NCBI GenBank assembly: GCA_963777515.1 | Contig: CAVZQU010000020.1 | Coordinates: 62,001 to 126,000 of the forward strand | Reading direction: 5' to 3' | From: CAVSWT01 sp963777515 | GTDB lineage: Bacteria > Bacteroidota > Ignavibacteria > Ignavibacteriales > Ignavibacteriaceae | Length of the DNA stretch: 64,000 nucleotides | The notes under the pieces: generated by a model | The model's database searches: none | Told to the model about the DNA's origin: nothing | What the model saw: only the letters and a program-made list of their open reading frames with translations | Translations under genes and position numbers: made by a program | Shown here: positions 27,901 to 35,038 of the stretch, piece by piece | Numbering within the stretch: position 1 is the first letter of the stretch | Layout of the letters: each line of letters starts with the position of its first letter

Positions 27901-29489
27901 TATTCATCCGTGTATTTTTCAGTAAAGCTTATTACAAGTTCAAGTGATTCTTCACTTCGGAAATAAATGAATTTTTTATCAAAGTCTTTTAGAATAGGAT
28001 AAATCTTAAATAGTATCCCGAATAACGACTTATTCATTTCTTCATTAGCAAAATCCGGCTCAGCGAATTTTGTTTTTATTTCTGCTATTTTCTTCTTATT
28101 GGAAATCTTATCCTGAATTTCTTTAGTAAGCACTTTTGGTTCTTCTTCCGGGATTTCTTCTTCCTGGGAAGTTTCCGATAATTTTTTATCCCGATTTATT
28201 CCAATCTTCAGTAGAATTGGGCCCAAAAATAAATTCAACGCTACAACGGTTGTAATTAAATCTTTCAATTGTGAACCAAGGTCAGGCAAAGTCTTTCCAA
28301 TTACAATTGAAAGACCAAGCATCAATCCGCCAATTGGAAGAAATCCCATCCAGGCATTTTTTTGAATTGATATATTTTCTTTTGAAATTTTTGCTGCAAG
28401 ATTAATTGAAAAATAAAGAGCAATTCCACGGATTATAAATATTACCGCTCCAATCAGGATCATGTTCTGAATTGAAAGGAAATTGATTGATGCTCCTATT
28501 ACTGTGAAAAAAGTGATGAATATTGGAAGGGAAAGTTTTTGCAGCGAAGGGTGAAAATCTTCGCCGAATTTTGAAAAGTTTTGAACTACAAATCCGGCAG
28601 TAACAAATACAACTAAAGTTTCAAGATGAAAGCTAGTTGAAAGTTCACTTCCGAAAACAACCAAGGCTAAAATGAAAAGTAATAGTTCTTTATGAACGTA
28701 CTTGAGATATAAAATTGTCAGTCCGCCTAATGCCCCGCCAAAGATAATAGAAAATAAAAGTTCTTTCCCTAAATCAAGAAATATTTTTCCCTCAATCTTG
28801 CCCTGCGGAAAAATCAAAGCAGTAGATATTGTAAGAACTAATGCCAATAAAATTATAACTAAAACATCTTTGACAATAGCAGTACTTAAAATTAAATCAA
28901 TAAATCTTCCTTTGGCATCAGTTTCTGATTGAACCACTAAAATTAATTCTATTGAAGTACCGAGAGCTATTACAGATAATATTAAACCGGCCGCCAAGAT
29001 AAATGATGTATTTGCATGCGAGAGAAACGGTATAAAAGGTGCTAATGCAAATACTGCTGAAGTAACTAGAATAAAGATTAAAATTGTTTTAAAGAGGAGA
29101 ATAAATGATATTGGTTTTACTAATTCCTTTATCCCGCTAATTTTCAATTCCATTCCGGCAGTCAAAGCTATGATACTTAAAGTCACACTTACAACAAGGT
29201 CTAACTGCTTAATTACATTTGGGCTTAATACTTCTAGCAAATGGAATCCCAATAGAGAGGCGGAGTATGGGCCGAAAATGATTCCAATTAATAAATACCC
29301 AATGACTTTCGGCAGCTTTATAAGAGATAATATTTCCCCAAGAGTAAAGGAAGCAAGTATTAAAAACCCTAATACAACTAAAGTTTTAGCATTAACTACG
29401 GCAGTTGATTCAACCTGAATAAATTGTATAAAAATAAAAACTGCAAATAGTAAAATTATTATGGAGAGTTTTCTCAATACTGCAATCAT
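24966..29489 (-). CDS. CPA2-type cation/proton antiporter fused to a coiled-coil and a C-terminal AAA/STAND-like ATPase
   Basis: Residues about 1-430 are a KefB-like exchanger of 12-13 helices: LIKLPKVIGYLLIGIIFGPY, LALVVFGSELSTSFHLETLV and GFLPIGGLMLGLSIVIGKTL. Residues about 430-1150 are a long charged helical or coiled-coil region with no membrane segment (for example LNQQIDRLEQNINQKIVEK). Near 1193 is a Walker A (IIIGEPGSGKKS) and near 1263 a Walker-B-like strand (KKIIVLENINKLF) with Glu in place of the usual Asp. Sensor and lid-like sequence follows. Residues about 1430-1507 look like a winged helix (GWITAKEHSRIYNM, then SREILNYLASLNLIYHDQ). The frame is open for 4.5 kb. The start overlaps the upstream antiporter gene by four bases. 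ATP-dependent gating is inferred. Confidence 0.88.
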   Translation of the reverse strand: MIAVLRKLSIIILLFAVFIFIQFIQVESTAVVNAKTLVVLGFLILASFTLGEILSLIKLPKVIGYLLIGIIFGPYSASLLGFHLLEVLSPNVIKQLDLVVSVTLSIIALTAGMELKISGIKELVKPISFILLFKTILIFILVTSAVFALAPFIPFLSHANTSFILAAGLILSVIALGTSIELILVVQSETDAKGRFIDLILSTAIVKDVLVIILLALVLTISTALIFPQGKIEGKIFLDLGKELLFSIIFGGALGGLTILYLKYVHKELLLFILALVVFGSELSTSFHLETLVVFVTAGFVVQNFSKFGEDFHPSLQKLSLPIFITFFTVIGASINFLSIQNMILIGAVIFIIRGIALYFSINLAAKISKENISIQKNAWMGFLPIGGLMLGLSIVIGKTLPDLGSQLKDLITTVVALNLFLGPILLKIGINRDKKLSETSQEEEIPEEEPKVLTKEIQDKISNKKKIAEIKTKFAEPDFANEEMNKSLFGILFKIYPILKDFDKKFIYFRSEESLELVISFTEKYTDEYIRLKGILVKSKITPAQIREEILSAKKSLSDWIIQLCNERTISEKNIVSLEPLIKDLFISLIDLTEGLQSKLSVNLEPEFYQQDDDDNLKAKYAKFSTRFSTRFNKLLNKKYIPQREINYKNLTRYYLVGESSGEILETVNLVGNERLTTLRKIRALYTDSLKYLDELADLAIAERDNLALSTLILAKFDELHNQFVNEINIYQTEINETTSEISTRLKYALANPFNKLISTLKIAGTFKYNKKDFRFSKVFNESELQKENALQTIRYWVNYYAGFLGLLKKEAFTNKIKVQLNQLVNKSLVNISDEINFSLRSVSNELNKNINVFKKKISESSRNDNSSLKDYLQSSKNLVFIDTISKHTRSLDEIFRSKRMNLLIENLIFEFSKVSQQLPEKLLMLEESDLHLEERLPEFKELRAVPLKEIAQSFLEKKLPREIGEINELLINHLNITLSELNNFPTIVNFHINTAIKELENNDETGFEIAVDLANSLSDKLQERLSQLNQQIDRLEQNINQKIVEKVNISINQINELIIDSSLRQVNLYVGKEVTKQKFIKSVGKQRDKIKEVLNKYLLIIKRDYNLYFKSIINSTLVNLKLIKPTETDYQTEDAYLNQEKLQNLPFIYRKLFDGTPLESNDFFIGKEELTNKVNLALNDFNHNKASSVIIIGEPGSGKKSFINTIITNSLKDKDVIQYQFKDTIYNKEELLQVFSDLLGYNRTVSFDELLVYFNDKSRKKIIVLENINKLFINQVNGFIALKNFIYLVSMTNRNVFWLCSIGKHSWSFLKSNFEMESAFKYKIITEDLHKKDIKSIILSRHGATGYGLKFLPSEMRQFSYKIFKAKSEKEEQEKLSNEFFKRLEEYSEGNIISAMYYWLQSIDIVKGNLITIKPPRKLVLGILNNIDPVYLLTMATILIHGWITAKEHSRIYNMPVEKSREILNYLASLNLIYHDQFEMYSYKYFLNKFVFRSVEKELIKRNIF

Positions 29490-30730
29490 TTTGTCTCTCC
29501 GGTAATTTCGCCGACGTCAATCAGATAATTTTTTGTAGTTGAAAATCCAATTATCGAATAAAATATCAATGCAGAAAGAACACAGCTTATAACTATTGGG
29601 GTAAACTGATTTTGATAAACATTCACATAATCAATAATCATTGCCGCAACAATTATATCCGATGAAAACAATCCACGTCCAATTTCAAAATGAAGTTTAT
29701 CCTGGTCAAAAGAAGATTTATATGCCAAGTAACCCGTAATCTTTTTAGTGTAATATCTTAAAATTATAAAACTTAAAACAGCAGCAACAAAAACCCACTG
29801 AGTTGCCGGCAGCCAATAAAAACCCGCCATAATTACAATAAGAATCCCAAAAGGCCTAAGCAATCGGGTTAAAGATGCATCAATTTTATCACTGATTTTA
29901 GAAAGGTTTGTTAAAATTACTCCAAGAATAAAATTCATATACAAAGGAGAAAAATTTAGGAAGTATGCTACGCCGCTTGTGAATATAGCAATTCCTAAAA
30001 CTGCGACAAATAATTTATTTTCATCTTGTTCACGACCAATAAAAATAAAAAATAAGATTCCAATAATTACAGCAAGTAAAATACTAATGACAACCCATTC
30101 GGTTGGAGAAAGCTTAACTTTTTCACTTGCTCCCAAATGAATAATGCTAAACAAAATTCCATAAATCAAAATATTGAAATTAACATTTAGGATAGAAACG
30201 TTGTTTAATGCAGATGCAATTTTGCCATTTATCTTGTATCGCTTTATAACCGATTCAATAATGAAATGAGAAGTAACACCTCCCATAACGCTTAAAGCAT
30301 AAGATGCTGCAATGATATCAAGAAGATTATTACCATTAAAATAGACGTAGTACAAAATTCCAAATGAAGTACCACCGATAATTATCAAGCTCAAACACAG
30401 ATCAGCAAAAGTTAAACGAAAATGTTCAGGTTCTACTTTTGTTAAATCTTTAAATTTAAACTTTAACCCGTAAGCTAATCCAACAAAGCCTATTGCAGCA
30501 GAAATACCCGGGCTTAATTGAAGTAAGATATCATGCGTGACAATTTCGGGATAATTTATCTGGAAAGTTTGTGTAACCCAATTTGAAAAAGCCGGGCCAA
30601 TTAATATTCCTAAGAAAATATATTCAATACCGGAAGGAACATAAAACCGGCTCTGTATTTTATTAAATACAAGGTTAGTGCTGACGTAACCTAAAATTAA
30701 AATAATAAGAAAAACAATTAAGGGTGTCAT
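29486..30730 (-). CDS. Cation:proton antiporter (CPA2/KefB-like)
   Basis: This 414-residue, strongly hydrophobic protein has about 12 membrane segments, including the typical early helix pair (PSGIEYIFLGILIGPAFSNW). Later helices include LSVMGGVTSHFIIESVIK and FLNFSPLYMNFILGVILTNL. It is the first gene of the five-gene ion operon and overlaps the fused antiporter-ATPase gene by four bases, which implies translational coupling. The two antiporter genes may encode a pair of related exchangers that work together. The transported ion cannot be read from the sequence. Confidence 0.85.
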   Translation of the reverse strand: MTPLIVFLIILILGYVSTNLVFNKIQSRFYVPSGIEYIFLGILIGPAFSNWVTQTFQINYPEIVTHDILLQLSPGISAAIGFVGLAYGLKFKFKDLTKVEPEHFRLTFADLCLSLIIIGGTSFGILYYVYFNGNNLLDIIAASYALSVMGGVTSHFIIESVIKRYKINGKIASALNNVSILNVNFNILIYGILFSIIHLGASEKVKLSPTEWVVISILLAVIIGILFFIFIGREQDENKLFVAVLGIAIFTSGVAYFLNFSPLYMNFILGVILTNLSKISDKIDASLTRLLRPFGILIVIMAGFYWLPATQWVFVAAVLSFIILRYYTKKITGYLAYKSSFDQDKLHFEIGRGLFSSDIIVAAMIIDYVNVYQNQFTPIVISCVLSALIFYSIIGFSTTKNYLIDVGEITGETK

Positions 30731-30891
30731 TTAATGTTTATTTGAATCAATAAATAACTATTTAAACTTTCTTTTAGAGGCAAATAATATTTGATCATAG
30801 AAACCCAAAATATTGTTTGATAAATTTAGTTAAAAAATAATGTAAACTGAATTACTGAATCACTTTATTTTTATGAGGTAATTTTAGCTAA

Positions 30892-31014
30892 ATGGTTTTA
30901 ATTATTAAAATTAGAGGAATACTCTTATTACTTTTTGCAGGCTCACTTACTTTCGTAAGATATAAAAACCAAAGGGAATATCAATATTCTAAAAATATAT
31001 TTATTTTAAGATGA
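30892..31014 (+). CDS. Possible 40-residue membrane peptide
   Basis: An ATG at 30892 opens a 40-codon frame (MVLIIKIRGILLLLFAGSLT, ending NIFILR) with a TGA at 31012-31014. It has one hydrophobic segment and lies in the 290-base gap between two minus-strand operons. There is no strong ribosome-binding site. It may be chance in AT-rich sequence. Confidence 0.2.
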   Translation: MVLIIKIRGILLLLFAGSLTFVRYKNQREYQYSKNIFILR

Positions 31015-31021
31015 ATAAGAC

Positions 31022-32161
31022 TTAATGCCATTTAAATGATTTTAGCCCTATGGCAAAAAAGATTATACCCATAGAAACCAAAATAAAAAAGGGAAGTGCT
31101 ACTTGTGCGAAACCTGCTCCTTCAATAAAAATGCTTCTTATTCCATCTGCAAGTAAAGTTAGAGGAAGAATTTTTATGAATCCAATAGACCAATCGGGAA
31201 AATTATGATAACTGAAAAATACTCCCGAAAGCACAAACATAGGCGTAGTTACAGCACTGATTAAACCGTTGCCCACTTCAGGGTTTGCTGTTCTTGATGC
31301 GACCAAAATTGAAAGTCCTGCAAAACCAATATTTCCTGCAATAAAAATTAAAAAGAGCGCTGATATATTTCCTTGAATAGTTATTCCGAAAACAAAATAT
31401 GAGAATAGAAATAAAAGTGAGGCTTCAAAAAAATTCATTACTGTCCGGACAGTAATTAATGATATTAGGAAATAAGATTTTCTCATTGGTGTGGCTATCA
31501 TTCTCCTTAAAAGTTTTTTTGATCTTGTTTCAATAATTCCGTAACCAAGTCCCCAAACTGATGACATTAAAATTCCCATTGCAATTAACCCCGGGATTAA
31601 AAAATCAATATAGCGGGTGCCGTGCAAGTTAAGCGGTTCAACTGTTTCGTTATCATCATCATCAATTGGTTTCTCATTATTAATAATTTTTGAAAGACTA
31701 AGATAAGTCAAATGGGCATCCGGGCTGACGGGATCAAAATGGTATTTTATCCCACCGTCTGTTTCTTCAATAATTAAACTTATTTCACCGCGTTTCAATT
31801 GTACTATTGCATCTTTCCAATTATCTCTATGAAAATTATAAATTGAATTTCCTAATTTCTCATCTTTAATTGTAAGCTGGTAAATTGATTTATTTCCCTT
31901 ATCACTTTTTATTATTTTACTTCTATTCTGTAAAAAAGATTCAAATTTATTATCAGTACTTTGCGGATTATTTTTTATGTTTTGAACGATAGCAACATTA
32001 TGAACTGCTTCTTTCTTTTGAGTAAATGCCAATCCAAGGCCTAGCGCCATAAGAATAGGGAAGATGATTCCCCAAAACAATACCGCCGGCTCGCGCATTA
32101 AAATTTTTGCATGAATAATAAACAGGGCAAATAGTTGCTGCTTCTTTAAAAAGTTACTCAT
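31022..32161 (-). CDS. ABC-2 type transporter permease
   Basis: The 379-residue protein has an N-terminal helix (LMREPAVLFWGIIFPILMAL), a large extracytoplasmic domain (about 40-190) and five C-terminal helices. The latter include the ABC-2 core YIDFLIPGLIAMGILMSSVW and TPMFVLSGVFFSYHNFPDWS. This is the layout of drug, lipid or polysaccharide exporters of the ABC-2 class, such as YhhJ and LinK-like permeases. The start overlaps the stop of the ATPase gene by eight bases, so they form one transporter operon. The cargo is unknown. Confidence 0.92.
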   Translation of the reverse strand: MSNFLKKQQLFALFIIHAKILMREPAVLFWGIIFPILMALGLGLAFTQKKEAVHNVAIVQNIKNNPQSTDNKFESFLQNRSKIIKSDKGNKSIYQLTIKDEKLGNSIYNFHRDNWKDAIVQLKRGEISLIIEETDGGIKYHFDPVSPDAHLTYLSLSKIINNEKPIDDDDNETVEPLNLHGTRYIDFLIPGLIAMGILMSSVWGLGYGIIETRSKKLLRRMIATPMRKSYFLISLITVRTVMNFFEASLLFLFSYFVFGITIQGNISALFLIFIAGNIGFAGLSILVASRTANPEVGNGLISAVTTPMFVLSGVFFSYHNFPDWSIGFIKILPLTLLADGIRSIFIEGAGFAQVALPFFILVSMGIIFFAIGLKSFKWH

Positions 32162-33125
32162 CCAGATGCCTCCCCGTTAATGAAGTGAATAAGTCATCCA
32201 GAGTTTTTTTTCTGCTTTCAAAATTTTTAAGCTGAATATTTTTTGATTTCAAATAATGTAAGAATTCGGGCAGTTCCTTATCAAGATTATTTAGAACAAT
32301 ATTACCTTTTTCATTTGCATCGTCCCAATCAATTTTAAAAGTTGAATCATTTTTAATTAAGGAACTTATTTGTTGATAATTTCCTTCCGGTACAAAATCA
32401 ATTATTTTATCGTTATTTGCGTTAAGGATTGACTCGCGGCTGCCTTCCATTAAAATCTTTCCTTTGTCAATAAAGATAATATAATCGCAAAGCTGTTCGG
32501 CTTCTTCCATGTAATGAGTTGTAAGAATCATTGAAGTTTGAGACTGCATTTTTAGCTTTAAAAGAATAGACCAGATTTCTCTTCTCGCATTCGGGTCAAG
32601 CCCGGTGGTTGGTTCATCGAGCAATAAGATTTTTGGATTATTAAGAAGTGCAATTCCTATTGCCAGCTTTTGTCTTTGTCCGCCGGAAAGATTAACTGTG
32701 TATGATTTCCTTTTATCATCAAGCGCAATAAGAGAAATAACTTCTTCAACTCTTTCTTGTCCTAATTCGTAGAAACTGGCAAAAAGTTTTAAGGTTTCTT
32801 CTACATTAAGCTTATCCATAAATCTTGTTTCCTGTAAAGAAAGTCCTATTGCATGATGAAGCTCATCTTCATTGCCTTTCCAATGTTTACCCATGATTAA
32901 TATTTCACCTTCATCAGGTTTTTGTATACCTTCAATCATTTCAACAAGAGTAGTTTTGCCTGCTCCGTTTGGGCCGAGCAAAGCTGTAAATTGCGCCTTA
33001 TTTATTTTAAGGTTTACACCATTAACAGCTTTTACTGTTTTGAATGATTTATGAACATTCTTTACCTCAATTACAGGAAGAGAATTCTCTTTTTCGATTT
33101 TGCGCTCCATTTTTATTGGATTCAA
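32154..33125 (-). CDS. ABC transporter ATP-binding protein (ABC-2 partner)
   Basis: This single nucleotide-binding domain has Walker A (LLGPNGAGKTTLVEMIEG), Q-loop (IGLSLQETRFMDKL), signature (NLSGGQRQKLAIGIALL), Walker B (ILLLDEPTTGLDP) and the switch His (ILTTHYMEEAEQL). A C-terminal extension of about 90 residues ends RKKTLDDLFTSLTGRHLDE, typical of drug and nodulation-type exporters. In-frame ATG codons at 33125 and 33110 (MERKIEKEN) both fit; I kept the first. It is co-transcribed with the permease downstream. Confidence 0.95.
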   Translation of the reverse strand: MNPIKMERKIEKENSLPVIEVKNVHKSFKTVKAVNGVNLKINKAQFTALLGPNGAGKTTLVEMIEGIQKPDEGEILIMGKHWKGNEDELHHAIGLSLQETRFMDKLNVEETLKLFASFYELGQERVEEVISLIALDDKRKSYTVNLSGGQRQKLAIGIALLNNPKILLLDEPTTGLDPNARREIWSILLKLKMQSQTSMILTTHYMEEAEQLCDYIIFIDKGKILMEGSRESILNANNDKIIDFVPEGNYQQISSLIKNDSTFKIDWDDANEKGNIVLNNLDKELPEFLHYLKSKNIQLKNFESRKKTLDDLFTSLTGRHLDE

Positions 33126-33265
33126 AATTAGCGATATAAAAGGAATAATTAAAAACTTTTTATTTGATCGGCATTGTAAATAAATAAGTTGAAGTTGGGA
33201 GAAGATAAGGGAAAATAGATTTTTGTTAAAAAAAATAATTTTTTTAGCTCTTAACCTCTTATTTA

Positions 33266-34303
33266 TTAATTTAATGTACCTTTAACAATTATATTTTTAC
33301 CCAAAGAAAAATCATAGCATAAGAAAAATACTTTTTTCTCAAATATTGCAGCACCAAACAAAGATAAATTTTGAGGTAAAATAGTTTGGAAATTTGTACC
33401 ATTGTAGTGTAAAATCCCATTATTACCCGTAGCAAAAAAATCACTTTCACTTCTACCATAAATTTCGCCAGTAATATTATCTGCTGAAAAATCTTTCCAA
33501 AATATCATTTGATTTCCATTATACTTATAAGCCTTATGATTTATAATAAAGTAAACATGTCCATTTATTTCACTCATAACAATATTTTCGCCATTCGAAT
33601 CTATTTCTTCTAAATTATTATTACTATATTTATATAATCTTGGAATATCTCCGCTGCTTTGAAAAGTGATTCCATAAATAAAGTACTGGGCTAAAGAATT
33701 GTCATATCTAATTTTTCCTAAGGTCACTTTTATATTAGGAATTTGCACAAAATCCCATCTAACCCCATTAAAATGTAAAATAATAGCTTTATAATTTAAA
33801 CCATCAATTGCCTCTGCTGCACCTACAGCATAGATATCATTTGAATTTTTCCCCCATAAGTCATCAATAAAAAACTGCGAATATCCATTTGATGAAAATT
33901 CACTAAATTTATTCCATTGATTTCCATTATATTTCCAAAAACTCCCATAACCTTTATTTCCCAACCAGATATTATCTGGACCAAAACCATAGATAGCAAA
34001 AGGATCTATTTGTCTCCAAACAGAATCAGTAGTCCAGGAATTTCCATCATAATGCCAAATTGAATTGACTGCGGCATCTGCGGGTCCCACTGCCCAAACA
34101 TCATTGGGTGAACTTCCCCAGATCCGTACTAATGTAATAATATCATTTGGCAACTTTCCTGAAATTGTATCCATAGTCCACTCATAATCTCTTCTACCAG
34201 GTTGGACTTTATCCACTGGTGGATTTGTAGTATTGCAGCTAAAACTAAAAAGACAAATTAAAAATATGCTAAGAAAAGCTATTATTAAGAATACTCTATT
34301 CAT
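33266..34303 (-). CDS. Exported lipoprotein with propeller-like W/D repeats
   Basis: A lipoprotein signal (lipobox FSFSC, about residue 23) leads to repeats of a short motif: WGSSPNDVWAVGP, GFGPDNIWLGN, WGKNSNDIYAVG and GRSESDFFATGNNG. Each is followed by an HYDGN/KYNGN-like strand. This suggests a beta-propeller or similar repeat fold on the cell surface. Such proteins are common in Ignavibacteria and Bacteroidota and their roles are largely unknown. The small barrel gene lies 25 bases upstream on the same strand, so the two may share a transcript. Confidence 0.78.
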   Translation of the reverse strand: MNRVFLIIAFLSIFLICLFSFSCNTTNPPVDKVQPGRRDYEWTMDTISGKLPNDIITLVRIWGSSPNDVWAVGPADAAVNSIWHYDGNSWTTDSVWRQIDPFAIYGFGPDNIWLGNKGYGSFWKYNGNQWNKFSEFSSNGYSQFFIDDLWGKNSNDIYAVGAAEAIDGLNYKAIILHFNGVRWDFVQIPNIKVTLGKIRYDNSLAQYFIYGITFQSSGDIPRLYKYSNNNLEEIDSNGENIVMSEINGHVYFIINHKAYKYNGNQMIFWKDFSADNITGEIYGRSESDFFATGNNGILHYNGTNFQTILPQNLSLFGAAIFEKKVFFLCYDFSLGKNIIVKGTLN

Positions 34304-34328
34304 TGATTTATATACAATCTAAATTATA

Positions 34329-35005
34329 TTAATTCGTATACATTCTTATCCCAATCCCAAAATGCCAGATGCCGTTTGACAAATCATTATTCAAATATTG
34401 ATAATCAACTTCCGGGAAAAACTTCAGTTTACTTAATGGGACGCCAATTCCAAAACCAACTGTACGGCTGTTATCTATGAAATTTTTTGATATGTCATTA
34501 ATAAAACCATCAAAATCTCCCATGCCGGAACTTTTCACATTTCCTACTGAATGGTAAAAATAGTAATGTGCAAATGGTTCAAATCCAAAAATGTCTTTAC
34601 TTACAGTCGCTCCATATTTTATATATGAATATGCACCGACAAGTCCTGCATAATTAAAATCAACACTTGCATCAAACACATCAAATATTCTTGGAGTAAC
34701 TTGATCACGTAAAGATAATTCAACAAATCTTGGGGGATACCAACGAACGCTGTTTCAAGTTGTAAAGGCAATCCAATTCCAATACCAACTGACGGAGCAA
34801 ATGGAAGATTTTTAGATATGTCAACTGAGCCATCATTTGATTTGAGAGCAATATCATCCGCACTGAAAGTTACTGCGACTTTTTTTGGTTCCAAAGTTTT
34901 ACCACTGTAAAAGCTGCTGGAAGCAACACAGCCGTTGAAAATGATTGTTGAAATAAATAAAGCAGTTAGAAATAAAATTTCTTTTTTAAATTTAAATATT
35001 TTCAA
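34329..35005 (-). CDS. Small outer-membrane beta-barrel-like protein with lipoprotein-type signal (single frameshift)
   Basis: The N-terminus has a hydrophobic leader and lipobox-like IIFNGC (about residue 26). Alternating beta strands follow (VAVTFSADDIALKS; FAPSVGIGIGLPLQLETAF). The frame breaks near 34748-34755. The next frame continues with RWYPPRFVELSLRDQVTPRI, then NYAGLVGAYSYIKYGATVS, and ends VDYQYLNNDLSNGIWHFGIG. One missing base explains the break. The C-terminal aromatic and glycine pattern (FGIGIRMYTN) suits a small outer-membrane barrel. No function is evident. Confidence 0.6.
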
Positions 35006-35038
35006 AATAATGACTCCCTTTGGTAAAATAAAAATTAT

